Assembly (NCBI GenBank): GCA_902464965.1 | Contig: CABQLI010000010.1 | Coordinates: forward strand, 1 to 45,767 | Source: an uncultured Collinsella sp. | Lineage (GTDB): Bacteria > Actinomycetota > Coriobacteriia > Coriobacteriales > Coriobacteriaceae | Direction: 5' to 3' | DNA: 45,767 nucleotides | Shown: piece after piece, positions 32,774 through 42,040 of the stretch | How the letters are laid out: each line of letters begins with the position of its first letter | Position numbering within the stretch: the first letter of the stretch is position 1 | Notes under the pieces: generated by a model | Database searches by the model: none | Told to the model about the DNA's origin: nothing | The model's input: only the letters and a program-made list of their open reading frames with translations | Position numbers and translations under genes: made by a program

Positions 32774-35653
32774 TTATTGAGCATCAAGTTGAGCTTGACG
32801 CTCCCGGTCACGCCTGAGCAACGGCGCCAAAAACTGGCCCGTATAACTCTGCGGACAGTCCGCAACCTGCTCCGGTGTGCCCGAAACCACGACGGTTCCG
32901 CCGCCGTTACCGCCCTCGGGACCCATATCGATCAGGCGGTCGGCAACCTTGATGACATCAAGGTTGTGTTCAATCACCAGCACTGTGTTGCCCGCATCGA
33001 CCAAGCGCTGCAGCACATCGAGCAGCTGGCGGACGTCCTCAAAATGAAGGCCGGTCGTCGGCTCGTCCAAAATATAGAACGTCTTGCCCGTCTGGCGTCG
33101 ATGAAGCTCCTTGGCGAGTTTCACACGCTGTGCCTCGCCGCCCGAAAGCGTCGTGGCGGGCTGGCCCAGGCTCACGTAGCCCAAGCCTACATCGTACAGC
33201 GTCTGGAGCTTTCGCTTGATCTGCGGGATATTCCCAAAGAAAGCCAGTGCCTCGGCCACGCTCATGTCAAGTACGTCCGAGATGGTCTTGCCACGGTAGG
33301 TGACCTCGAGTGTCTCGCGGTTGTAGCGTTTACCGCCGCAAACTTCGCAAGGAACGTAGATATCGGGAAGGAAGTGCATCTCGATCTTGATCTGTCCGTC
33401 GCCCTTGCACGCCTCACAGCGCCCGCCACTCACATTAAAGGAGAAACGACCCGGCGAGTAGCCGCGCGCCTTCGACTCCGGCGTACTCGCAAACAGCGCG
33501 CGAAGATCATCCCACAGGCCGATATAGGTAGCAGGGTTGGAACGCGGCGTGCGGCCAATCGGCGACTGGTCGATATCGATAACCTTATCGATACACTCGA
33601 TGCCCTCGATTTTCTTATACGGACCCACAGGGCGCGTCGAACGGTGAATGGCGTTCGTAAGGGCAGGCGCAATGGTGTCGGTAACCAGGGAGCTCTTGCC
33701 CGATCCCGACACGCCGGTAACAACCGTAAGCGTACCAAACTCGATCTTGGCAGTAACGTTTTTGAGGTTGTTGGCTCGAGCGCCCGTAATTTTAAGGCAG
33801 CCGCGACCGGGCTTGCGCCGTTCATCAGGCACCCGGATCATTCGTTTGCCGGTCAGATAAGCGCCCGTCATCGACTCAGGACACGCCATGATATCGGCAG
33901 GCGTTCCCGCCGCGACTACGTGTCCGCCGTTGACGCCGGCGCCGGGCCCCATGTCGATCACGTAATCGGCGGCACGGATTGTATCCTCGTCGTGTTCGAC
34001 GACGATAACGGTATTGCCGATATCGCGCAGGCGCTCGAGCGTCTTGATCAGGCGCTCGTTGTCACGCTGATGAAGACCGATCGAGGGCTCGTCCAGAATA
34101 TAGAGCACGCCCATGAGACCCGCGCCGATCTGCGTTGCCAGGCGAATACGCTGTGCCTCGCCACCAGAAAGCGTCGCCGAGGCACGATCGAGCGTCAGAT
34201 AGTCGAGTCCAACATCGACCAGAAAACGCAAGCGCTCCAGGATTTCCTTGACGATGCGCCCGCCGATAAACTGTTGGCGCTCGGTGAGCTCCAGGCCCTC
34301 AAAAAACTCGAGCGACTCACGGCACGACAGGCAACAAACCTCGTAAATGGACTTGCCACCCACGGTGACGGCGAGCATCTCAGGGCGCAAACGAGCGCCG
34401 TGGCAGCTCGAGCACGGTTCCTCGCGAATGTACTTCTCCAAGCGCGCCTTGGTGTTCTCGTTCGTCGTCTCGGTATAGCGTTCGTACAGGATGTTGCGAA
34501 CGCCCGAAAACTTGGTATCCCACTGGCTGCGACGTCCGTCGAGCTTTTGGTAGTCGACCGAGATCTTCGTATCGCCCAGGCCATCCAAGAATGCACGACG
34601 CACGCGAGGGGGCAAGTCCTCCCACGGCGTATCGGTGCTCACCTTAAAGTGTTTGCAGACCGCAGCAAAAATCTGCGGATAGTAGTTCGAATTGCCAAAC
34701 AGGCTACCAAAGACTCCGTCGGCAATGGACTTCGAGGGGTCCTCGATCAGCGCCTCGGCATCAACGGTTTTCTTAAAGCCCAGGCCGTCGCACTCAGGAC
34801 ATGCGCCATAGGGAGCGTTGAACGAAAAATCACGCGGCTGAAGATCGTCAATGGAGTGACCATGCTCCGGGCACGCCAAGGCCAACGAATACTCCAGCAG
34901 CTCGCCCTCGGTCCCCTCGGGAGCATCACGATCGGGCAGCATGTACACGTTTACATTGCCGTGAGCCAGCGCGGTCGCCTGCTCAACAGACTCGGCGATA
35001 CGGCCCAGAGAGTTCTCACGGATCACGATGCGATCGACCACGACCTCGATATCGTGCTTGAACTTCTTGTCCAGATCGATCGGATCGTCGAGCGAGCGCA
35101 CTTCACCGTCGACACGCACGCGGCTAAAGCCCTCGGCGCGAAGGTCCTCAAACAGTTTGGTGTACTCGCCTTTTCGCCCGCGCACCACCGGTGCCAGCAC
35201 AAACGCGCGACGGCCCTCCCCCGCCGCCAAGACCTTGTCGGCAACCTGGTCGGTCGTCTGACGCTCAATGACGCGGCCGCATTCGGGACAGTGCGGGGTG
35301 CCCACACGGGCGAACAGCAGGCGCAGATAGTCATAAATCTCGGTTACGGTGCCAACCGTCGAGCGAGGGTTTTTAGACGTCGTCTTTTGGTCGATCGACA
35401 CCGCCGGCGAAAGGCCGTCGATTGAATCCAAGTCGGGTTTGTCCATCTGGCCCAAGAACTGGCGCGCATAGCTCGAAAGACTCTCGACGTATCGACGCTG
35501 GCCCTCGGCATAGATAGTGTCAAATGCCAGCGAACTCTTGCCCGAGCCAGAAAGACCGGTAATGACCACGAGTTGGTCGCGCGGAATGGAAACATCGATA
35601 TCACGGAGGTTGTGCTCACGAGCGCCGCGAATAACGATAGAAGAATCAGACAT
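32774..35653 (-). CDS. uvrA: Excinuclease ABC subunit A
   Basis: A 959-aa DNA damage sensor with two ABC ATPase modules. The first Walker A GLSGSGKS is at 33-40; the second, GVSGSGKSS, lies near 640. Zinc-binding pairs are visible as [23 protein letters not shown] and CEVCGGKRY, and each ABC half has an LSGGEAQR signature. It recruits UvrB. The start is the ATG at 35653 after GGAG; the frame is open upstream without family sequence. A SOS-box-like site lies 62 bp upstream of the start. Confidence 0.97.
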   Translation of the reverse strand: MSDSSIVIRGAREHNLRDIDVSIPRDQLVVITGLSGSGKSSLAFDTIYAEGQRRYVESLSSYARQFLGQMDKPDLDSIDGLSPAVSIDQKTTSKNPRSTVGTVTEIYDYLRLLFARVGTPHCPECGRVIERQTTDQVADKVLAAGEGRRAFVLAPVVRGRKGEYTKLFEDLRAEGFSRVRVDGEVRSLDDPIDLDKKFKHDIEVVVDRIVIRENSLGRIAESVEQATALAHGNVNVYMLPDRDAPEGTEGELLEYSLALACPEHGHSIDDLQPRDFSFNAPYGACPECDGLGFKKTVDAEALIEDPSKSIADGVFGSLFGNSNYYPQIFAAVCKHFKVSTDTPWEDLPPRVRRAFLDGLGDTKISVDYQKLDGRRSQWDTKFSGVRNILYERYTETTNENTKARLEKYIREEPCSSCHGARLRPEMLAVTVGGKSIYEVCCLSCRESLEFFEGLELTERQQFIGGRIVKEILERLRFLVDVGLDYLTLDRASATLSGGEAQRIRLATQIGAGLMGVLYILDEPSIGLHQRDNERLIKTLERLRDIGNTVIVVEHDEDTIRAADYVIDMGPGAGVNGGHVVAAGTPADIMACPESMTGAYLTGKRMIRVPDERRKPGRGCLKITGARANNLKNVTAKIEFGTLTVVTGVSGSGKSSLVTDTIAPALTNAIHRSTRPVGPYKKIEGIECIDKVIDIDQSPIGRTPRSNPATYIGLWDDLRALFASTPESKARGYSPGRFSFNVSGGRCEACKGDGQIKIEMHFLPDIYVPCEVCGGKRYNRETLEVTYRGKTISDVLDMSVAEALAFFGNIPQIKRKLQTLYDVGLGYVSLGQPATTLSGGEAQRVKLAKELHRRQTGKTFYILDEPTTGLHFEDVRQLLDVLQRLVDAGNTVLVIEHNLDVIKVADRLIDMGPEGGNGGGTVVVSGTPEQVADCPQSYTGQFLAPLLRRDRERQAQLDAQ

Positions 35654-35714
35654 GGAAGCTCCTTGCCTCCTATTGCATCGAATCATACTGTCGATGAGTT
35701 TAGCGCACTCGACG

Positions 35715-35728
35715 CGCACAGATGTTCG
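35715..35728 (-). promoter_or_regulatory. Candidate LexA (SOS) box upstream of uvrA
   Basis: The minus strand reads CGAACATCTGTGCG, which matches the Gram-positive LexA consensus CGAACRNRYGTTYG at 12 of 14 positions. It lies in the divergent uvrA/LTA-synthase-like gene gap. Two mismatches leave it uncertain. Confidence 0.45.
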
Positions 35729-35846
35729 TAATACAAGATTCGCAGACCTTTAGCTTTGCGTATCGGGTGCTTTGTTTCTCGAAATACCGTGGAGAGGTTA
35801 CAGTAATCTAATACTGAACTTAATTTGCCGTAACAGAGGAACGTCC

Positions 35847-38000
35847 ATGACCGAAGATATCCCCCTTGAAATCACTTCGAGCGACATGGCCAATCTGCCC
35901 ATATTCATCGCCGTCCTTATCGTGGCCATCGTCGTGGTGCGCGTATATTTTTCAATCAAACACAATAAAAAGCCGCCCATTGCCCGCGTCTTTTGGTGCG
36001 CGACGCTCCTCATCCCGCTCGGCGTGGTAGCTGCATGGATTACGAATCAATTGCTCGTAAATGAGGACAGTTCCCTATGGCTCCTTTCTTATTCGGCGCT
36101 CGGTGCTGCCGCCGTCATACTTCTTGTCGAGCCCTTGGTTTCGGGACTTATCGACCAAACCGATCTTGCGACGGGAACGGTTGCCTGTATTTGCCGTGAC
36201 ATCCTTGTCATCGCCGCTGTTTCAGCGCTCTCGTTCGTTTCACTCGAAATTGCCTGTAACGAAACGTTCTATCGCATTCCCGCCAACTCATTCGGGTTTT
36301 CCGTCGGGCTGCTCGCGACGGTTCTGCTCTCCCTTTATTTGCTGGGACAGCGTCATGGAGGCGTCATGGCCCTCGTGCCCGTCGCCTGTTGCATCCTTGG
36401 CATTGCCGAGCACTTCGTCATAACGTTTAAAGGCGAGGCCATCCTGCCAAGCGATATCTTGGCCCTTGGCACCGCAATGGAAGTGAGCGAGGGATACGAG
36501 TTTACCTTTACCGCCGGAATCGTAACCTCTCTCGCCCTGCTGGAGATTTCCCTGGGGCTTCTTTCTCTTATCCGACCGCGAAAGCTCCGTACGCCTACCC
36601 ATGTCTTCCCCGCAATCGCCGCTAACCTCTGCGCTTTTCTGCTAGTGACCGTTGTGGGGCTCTCGGGCTTTTCCAGCATCGACTTGGAGCAGGCGCTGGA
36701 TTTTGGATTTGACCGTTGGCAGCCCATCACCACGTATGCGTCTCAGGGTTTTATCACTTCGTTCACCGAAATGGTCAACGAGTTGCCCATTGAGAAGCCC
36801 GAAGACTATACGCCCGATGAGGCGCAGAGCATCGAGCAGGAGCTCGCCGCCGCCTACGACAGCACGTATGGCTCGAGCGAGCAGCGCGCGGCGGCCGTTG
36901 CCCAGTTCAATGAAATCAAGCCGACGATTGTTGCCGTCATGAACGAGAGTTTTAGCGACCTTTCGTGCTTTGAGCAGCTCCAGGCGGCCGGGTACACCGG
37001 TCCCGCATTCTACAACTCGCTTCCCGACACACTTGTTCGCGGCACCATGCTCGCTTCGGTCACCGGTGGCGGAACGGCAAACTCCGAATTCGAATTTTTG
37101 ACCGGAGCGACAACGGCCTTTGTCGGATTAGGCAAAATCCCCTATCAGCTGTATCAGATGAATGGCGTCAACAGCCTGGCAAAGGACCTTAAAGAGCTTG
37201 GGTATACCGCTACCGCTATGCACCCGCAAAACCCCGTCAACTACCATCGAGATAAAATCTATCAGCAGCTGGGCTTCGGAGATTTTCTTTCAATCGGCGA
37301 TTTCGAAGGTGCGCCCTGTTACCATGCCGGCGTATGCGACTACGCCACCTACGACAAGATACTCGACCTGCTTAGAACCGACGAAGCGCCGCAGTTCATC
37401 TTTGACGTCACGATGCAAAATCACGGCGGCTACGACTATGGCACCGTTCCCGCCGAAGAGCTGACAAACTATTGGGTCGAGGGAGCCAGCGAGGGCGCCA
37501 ATAGCGCGCTCAACACCTATCTCACCTGCATCAACGCATCCGACCGGGACCTCGAGTACTTTATCAACGAGCTCCGCAATATCGGCAGACCGGTTGTCCT
37601 TGTCTTTTTTGGCGACCATCAGCCGAGCGCCGCAACGACTCTCAACGACGAGCTGTACCCTCAGGAAGATACGGCAAGCCACGCTTTCCGTGTCTATCAG
37701 TCGACCTATTTCGTCTGGGCTAACTATGAAATCGCCGGCAATACCGAGCTCAACGTCTACGACACCGTCGGGGCAAACGAGATTGCAGCCATTACCCTTA
37801 ATAAGATCGGCGCCCCGCTCACCGACTATCAAAAGGCTCTGCTTGCAACAAGGTCAGATGTGCCCACCATCAATGTCGCCGGCTATCTCGGTGCCGACGG
37901 GCTGCGCTACGACTTGGAATCTGAAGACAGCCCATACACCTCGACGATCGATAAGCTGCAGCGCATGCAATACCTCGAGTTCGCCAGCAAAGTTCAGTAA
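35847..38000 (+). CDS. LTA synthase-like membrane phosphotransferase (sulfatase fold)
   Basis: A 717-aa protein with five to seven N-terminal membrane spans (about 15-35, 48-70, 78-98, 115-135, 150-168, 172-190 and 225-275) and an extracellular sulfatase-type domain from about 350. Family residues are visible: VAVMNESFSDL (metal Glu), the nucleophile Thr410 in TGGGTANSEFEF, HPQNPVNYHRD and FFGDHQPS. This group adds glycerol-phosphate or similar groups to cell-envelope polymers, as in lipoteichoic acid synthesis. The exact polymer is not known. The start is the ATG at 35847 behind GAGGA. It opens the plus-strand block and is divergent from uvrA. Confidence 0.9.
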   Translation: MTEDIPLEITSSDMANLPIFIAVLIVAIVVVRVYFSIKHNKKPPIARVFWCATLLIPLGVVAAWITNQLLVNEDSSLWLLSYSALGAAAVILLVEPLVSGLIDQTDLATGTVACICRDILVIAAVSALSFVSLEIACNETFYRIPANSFGFSVGLLATVLLSLYLLGQRHGGVMALVPVACCILGIAEHFVITFKGEAILPSDILALGTAMEVSEGYEFTFTAGIVTSLALLEISLGLLSLIRPRKLRTPTHVFPAIAANLCAFLLVTVVGLSGFSSIDLEQALDFGFDRWQPITTYASQGFITSFTEMVNELPIEKPEDYTPDEAQSIEQELAAAYDSTYGSSEQRAAAVAQFNEIKPTIVAVMNESFSDLSCFEQLQAAGYTGPAFYNSLPDTLVRGTMLASVTGGGTANSEFEFLTGATTAFVGLGKIPYQLYQMNGVNSLAKDLKELGYTATAMHPQNPVNYHRDKIYQQLGFGDFLSIGDFEGAPCYHAGVCDYATYDKILDLLRTDEAPQFIFDVTMQNHGGYDYGTVPAEELTNYWVEGASEGANSALNTYLTCINASDRDLEYFINELRNIGRPVVLVFFGDHQPSAATTLNDELYPQEDTASHAFRVYQSTYFVWANYEIAGNTELNVYDTVGANEIAAITLNKIGAPLTDYQKALLATRSDVPTINVAGYLGADGLRYDLESEDSPYTSTIDKLQRMQYLEFASKVQ

Positions 38001-38060
38001 GCCCGCCCATTCGCTTGGACCCATCGTATTGCAAGCACGCTCGGCCCAAATGCATCGCAA

Positions 38061-38090
38061 ATGACTCCCGCTCGCAAACGAGGGTACAAT
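38061..38090 (+). promoter_or_regulatory. Predicted mrp promoter
   Basis: -35 ATGACT (38061-38066) and -10 TACAAT (38085-38090) are 18 bp apart, 55 bp above the mrp start. A short GC-rich inverted repeat (GGGGCC / GGCCCC) follows in the leader. Confidence 0.5.
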
Positions 38091-38145
38091 GACGCTCGTG
38101 TCACACCACGGGGCCCCGGCCCCAACATATACAAAGGAGTCATAC

Positions 38146-38976
38146 ATGGGTTGCGAGCACGCACAGGCCGCCGGCGGACAAACGTCGCCGTCGCAATTTG
38201 AGGAGAACACGCTGTCCGAGGTCAAACGCGTCATCGCCGTGCTTTCCGGCAAGGGCGGTGTCGGCAAGTCGTTTGTCACCGGTGCCATCGCCACCGAGCT
38301 TGCCCGTCACGGCCACAAGGTCGGCGTCCTCGATGCCGACATCACCGGTCCCTCTATCCCCAAGATGTTCGGTATGAGCGGACGCCACGTCCATGCCCTT
38401 GGCAACCTCATGCTGCCTGAAATCTCCGAGCACGGCGTCAAGGTCATGAGCTCCAACCTTCTGCTCCAAAACGAGACCAACCCCGTCCTTTGGCGCGGTC
38501 CGGTCATCGCAGGCGCCATTAGGCAGTTCTGGAGCGAGACCTCATGGGGCCCCATCGACTACCTGCTGGTCGACATGCCTCCGGGAACAGGCGACGTCGC
38601 TCTCACCGTCTTCCAGTCACTGCCCGTCGACGGCATCGTCATCGTCACGAGCCCGCAGGATCTGGTCTCGATGATCGTCGCCAAGGCGGTCAACATGGCC
38701 GAGAAGATGAACGTCCCCATTCTGGGCATCGTCGAGAACATGAGCTATATTGAGTGCCCCGACTGCGGCAAGAAGATCGAGGTCTTTGGCAAGAGCAAGC
38801 TCCCCGAGGTCGCAGAGCGCTATAACCTCGACATCTTGGGCACGCTTCCCATTAATCCGGCACTCGCCGAGGCCTGCGATAAGGGCGAGGTTGAGACCGC
38901 GCTGCCCGATGGCATGTTGCCCAAAGCAGTCTCTGCCGTCGAGGCTATTACCCCGCACGAGACCGACGAGGCCTAA
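38146..38976 (+). CDS. mrp: Mrp/ApbC family P-loop ATPase (Fe-S carrier)
   Basis: A 276-aa protein of the MinD/Mrp class with deviant Walker A SGKGGVGKS at 34-42, DADITGPSIP, a ValAspMetProProGlyThrGlyAsp switch (about 142-150) and the cluster-binding CPDC at 204-207. Such proteins carry and deliver iron-sulfur clusters. An extra N-terminal Cys (residue 3) with a His nearby recalls Nbp35-type proteins. The ATG at 38146 follows AAGGAG. The stop is immediately followed by the GTG of the next gene, so the two are co-translated. Confidence 0.93.
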   Translation: MGCEHAQAAGGQTSPSQFEENTLSEVKRVIAVLSGKGGVGKSFVTGAIATELARHGHKVGVLDADITGPSIPKMFGMSGRHVHALGNLMLPEISEHGVKVMSSNLLLQNETNPVLWRGPVIAGAIRQFWSETSWGPIDYLLVDMPPGTGDVALTVFQSLPVDGIVIVTSPQDLVSMIVAKAVNMAEKMNVPILGIVENMSYIECPDCGKKIEVFGKSKLPEVAERYNLDILGTLPINPALAEACDKGEVETALPDGMLPKAVSAVEAITPHETDEA

Positions 38977-40248
38977 GTGAACACGAGCGCCTTCTATGAC
39001 GTCCTGGTAATCGGCGGCGGGGCTTCAGGCCTCGCCGCCGCCATTACGGCCGCACGTGCTGGCAAAAGCGTCTGCATCGTTGAGCGCGATGTCGCCTGCG
39101 GCCTTAAGCTCCTTGCGACCGGTAACGGCCGCTGCAACCTCTCCAACGAATCGATTGATCCTCAGCGGTATAACCACCCCACATTCGTCGAATCTGTCAT
39201 GGGCCCCCAACCCGAACAAAAGCTTATGGGTTTCTTCTCCTCGCTGGGCATCATGACAACCTCCGAGGAAGGCCGACTGTACCCGCGCTCCCTTCGCGCC
39301 GAATCGGTGCGCGACGCGCTTCTCAACGTTTGCGACCGCCTAGGTATCACCTTAATCTGCGGAGCCAACGTTGCCTCGGCGCACAAAGCTTCCGAAGGCT
39401 GGACACTCCAAATAGACCGTCCAGCGCGGGCACTCAAGGCAAAAAAGCACGACGACCGAAAATCGGAGCTCCGCTCGCTTCGGAAAGCGCTCGCCGATGT
39501 CCCTCGCAAGAACGAGGCCCTGCAGGCACATGCCGTAATTATCGCCACGGGTGGTAACCCCACTGGTATCGCCGATACGTTTCGCCTCCCCCTCACTTCG
39601 CTGCGCCCCATCCTCTGCCCCGTATCGGCAACGGTCGTCGGCGATCGGGCGGCACTCAAGACGTTGGATGGCCTGCGCGTCCGCGCCCGCTTGACGCTCG
39701 CCCGCAATCATAATGAGCTCTGGCACGAAGACGGTGAAGTCCTGTTTCGAACCTTCGGTATCTCGGGCGTCGCTGTCTTCAACCTCTCCCGTCGTATCCA
39801 GCACGGCGATACGATCCTGCTCGACGTTTTCCCCGACCTCTCCAAAGACGAGCTGCTCGATATGCTCAACCGGCGCGTTGAGCTGCTCGGCGGCTTTTCG
39901 CCCCGCGATCCCCGTTGGCTCGACGGCATGCTCGCCCCGCAACTCTCCCGCGTCGTCTGCACGGCGTTCGAGCAGTGCCATCCAGGCTCCAACGATGTCA
40001 TCCACCTGGTCTCGATCCTCAAGCACTTTAAGTTGCTCGTCGAGGGAACAGCCGAGGGGCGCTCGGCGCAGGTCACGCGTGGTGGCGTATCTGTCGAGAG
40101 CATCTCAACACCCAGTCTACGCGCGCGCAGCGCTGTCGACGCCCCGCTTTACGTCTGCGGCGAAGCGCTCGACATCGACGCCGATTGCGGAGGCTTTAAC
40201 CTTGCGTGGGCCTGGCTCTCGGGCATTCGCGCTGCAAGCAGCCTGTAG
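38977..40248 (+). CDS. HI0933/BaiN-like FAD-dependent oxidoreductase
   Basis: A 423-aa flavoprotein. The dinucleotide-binding VLVIGGGASGLAAAITAARAG lies at about 10-30, the family signature KLLATGNGRCNLSN follows, and a C-terminal FAD block (CGEALDIDADCGGFNLAWAW) closes the fold. The family includes BaiN and YhiN-type proteins; the physiological substrate is usually unknown. The start is the GTG at 38977 directly after the mrp stop codon. It likely shares the mrp transcript. Confidence 0.9.
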   Translation: MNTSAFYDVLVIGGGASGLAAAITAARAGKSVCIVERDVACGLKLLATGNGRCNLSNESIDPQRYNHPTFVESVMGPQPEQKLMGFFSSLGIMTTSEEGRLYPRSLRAESVRDALLNVCDRLGITLICGANVASAHKASEGWTLQIDRPARALKAKKHDDRKSELRSLRKALADVPRKNEALQAHAVIIATGGNPTGIADTFRLPLTSLRPILCPVSATVVGDRAALKTLDGLRVRARLTLARNHNELWHEDGEVLFRTFGISGVAVFNLSRRIQHGDTILLDVFPDLSKDELLDMLNRRVELLGGFSPRDPRWLDGMLAPQLSRVVCTAFEQCHPGSNDVIHLVSILKHFKLLVEGTAEGRSAQVTRGGVSVESISTPSLRARSAVDAPLYVCGEALDIDADCGGFNLAWAWLSGIRAASSL

Positions 40249-40258
40249 CCGCGCAGTC

Positions 40259-40264
40259 TATAAT
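40259..40264 (+). promoter_or_regulatory. Possible -10 box upstream of the second FAD enzyme
   Basis: A perfect TATAAT lies 65 bp above the next start codon; the -35 region is poor. If used, the hairpin at 40279-40302 falls in the leader. Confidence 0.35.
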
Positions 40265-40278
40265 CAAAAACGCATTCG

Positions 40279-40302
40279 GGCCGTCTGGGATACCGGACGG
40301 CC
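40279..40302 (+). terminator. Hairpin with T-rich tail between the two FAD enzyme genes
   Basis: GGCCGTC / GACGGCC arms (about 24 nt in all) are followed by TCTTTCTT. It can act as a terminator of the mrp-flavoprotein transcript or as an attenuator of the next gene. Confidence 0.6.
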
Positions 40303-40328
40303 TCTTTCTTGCCTCTAAGGAGACCTCG

Positions 40329-41969
40329 ATGATCGAAATCACCCAAGTCAACGCGTCGCTCGATGAAGCCGGCGATGAAAATGCCTGCCTCATTGTTGGC
40401 AAGCGAGTCGCCAAGCGCGTCTTACGTTGCAAGGACTCCGAGATCAAGTCCATCGAGCTCCATCGCAAGTCAATCGACGCTCGCAAAAAACGAGACGTCC
40501 ATTTTATCCTGAGCTTTCGTGTTGAGCTGACTAGTCCCCACCTCGAGCGAGAAGCGGTCGACAGCGTTGCCGAGCGTGACCGCTCGCGCGTACGCGCGAT
40601 AGAAGACGATGAGCCTTCATTCCCCTCCCCCGTCTCCGACGCACCTCAAGAACGCCCTGTCGTTGTCGGCGCCGGATGCGCCGGCCTTTTCGCTGCGCTC
40701 ACGCTCGCCAAAGCAGGTCTTAAGCCCTTGCTTATCGAGCGCGGCGACCCGGCATTTCGCCGCTCGCAGGCGATCGACCTCTTTCTAAAGGAGCGCATCC
40801 TCGACCCCGAGAGCAATATTCAGTTTGGTCTGGGCGGCGCGGGGACCTTCTCGGACGGCAAGCTCAATACGGGAACAAAAAATCCCGCCCATCGCCTTAT
40901 CCTCGAAACCTTCGTCGAGGCGGGCGCGCCCCGCGATATTCTGTGGGATGCCAAGCCGCACATTGGCTCCGACATCCTTCCCAAGGTTGTCACCGCTATA
41001 TCCCAGCGCATCGAGCAGCTCGGAGGTGTCGTCCGTTATCGAACGAAGCTCGTCGACATTCGCATCGACGCGTCTGGCGCCATCACCGGTATTGATGTCC
41101 AATCGTCCCAAGACACCGCTTACGAGCCAATCGAGACAAAGCACCTCATCCTCGCCTGCGGGCATTCTGCTCGCGATATTTTTGAGCTCCTTAAGGACCA
41201 CAACGTGGCCCTCGCACAAAAGACCTTTGCCATGGGCGTTCGCATCGAGCATCCGCAGCGCGACATCGACCGAGCCCAATATGGAGCCTCGGCGGGACAT
41301 CCAGCGCTCGGGGCGGCCCCTTACAAACTTGTTGCCCATCTTCCCAACGGCCGCAGCGTGTTCTCGTTTTGCATGTGCCCCGGCGGACAGGTTGTCGCCG
41401 CCTCTTCCGAGCAGGGCCACCTGTGCGTCAACGGCGCCAGCCTCAATGCCCGCGACGGACGCAACGCAAATGCCGCCTTGCTCGTTAACGTCACGCCTGA
41501 GGACCTTCCCAACGATGACCCGCTCGCCGGCATCGAGCTCCAGCGTGCCTGCGAGGCGGCCGCCTATCGCCTGGGCGGTTCCAACTGGAACGCACCAGCA
41601 CAACTCGTCGGAGATTTCCTCGCAGGACGCGTCAGCAAGGCGCCCGGAAAGGTAAAGCCCACCTATCCGCTCGGTGTGACCTGGACGACAATTGACGAAG
41701 CCCTGCCGCAGCATATCGTCGAGTCGCTCCGCCTGGGACTTCCCCTACTCGGAAAAAAGCTACGAGGCTACGACCGCCCCGATGCCGTTCTTACCGGCGT
41801 GGAGACTCGTTCAAGCTCACCGGTCACTGTCACCCGAGACCGAACGTGCCATGCCGTGTCGACCCCGGGCCTCTACCCTTGTGGTGAGGGAGCTGGATAT
41901 GCCGGCGGCATCATGAGCGCGGCCACCGACGGCATCCGTTGTGCCGAAGCCCTGATCGCAGACCTCTAA
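40329..41969 (+). CDS. COG2509-type FAD-dependent dehydrogenase
   Basis: A 546-aa flavoprotein. Residues 1-95 form a small N-terminal domain of the kind seen in this family (GKRVAKRVLRCKDSEIKSIELHRKSID). An FAD-binding fold begins near 112 (VVVGAGCAGLFAALTLAKAG), followed by FGLGGAGTFSDGKLNTGTK and ending in YPCGEGAGYAGGIMSAATDG. It is related to fumarate-reductase-like and geranylgeranyl-reductase-like dehydrogenases, but no substrate is known. The ATG at 40329 is 7 nt after AAGGAGA. Confidence 0.88.
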   Translation: MIEITQVNASLDEAGDENACLIVGKRVAKRVLRCKDSEIKSIELHRKSIDARKKRDVHFILSFRVELTSPHLEREAVDSVAERDRSRVRAIEDDEPSFPSPVSDAPQERPVVVGAGCAGLFAALTLAKAGLKPLLIERGDPAFRRSQAIDLFLKERILDPESNIQFGLGGAGTFSDGKLNTGTKNPAHRLILETFVEAGAPRDILWDAKPHIGSDILPKVVTAISQRIEQLGGVVRYRTKLVDIRIDASGAITGIDVQSSQDTAYEPIETKHLILACGHSARDIFELLKDHNVALAQKTFAMGVRIEHPQRDIDRAQYGASAGHPALGAAPYKLVAHLPNGRSVFSFCMCPGGQVVAASSEQGHLCVNGASLNARDGRNANAALLVNVTPEDLPNDDPLAGIELQRACEAAAYRLGGSNWNAPAQLVGDFLAGRVSKAPGKVKPTYPLGVTWTTIDEALPQHIVESLRLGLPLLGKKLRGYDRPDAVLTGVETRSSSPVTVTRDRTCHAVSTPGLYPCGEGAGYAGGIMSAATDGIRCAEALIADL

Positions 41970-41995
41970 CGCACGAATTCCAGCGCGCAAAAGAC

Positions 41996-42040
41996 ACAGG
42001 CCCCAAGCTCCACAGGGAACTCGGGGCCTGTTCGCTATTT
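41996..42040. terminator. Bidirectional terminator between convergent genes
   Basis: ACAGGCCCC / GGGGCCTGT arms (41996-42004, 42023-42031) enclose an 18-nt loop. On plus the tail reads TCGCTATTTTTT; on minus it reads GTCTTTTG. It serves the plus-strand FAD enzyme and uvrB, whose stop codon lies within 10 bp. Confidence 0.8.

Noticed and set aside
32777..35425. Long plus-strand open frame opposite uvrA
   Set aside because: Antisense shadow of uvrA without a credible start or motif.
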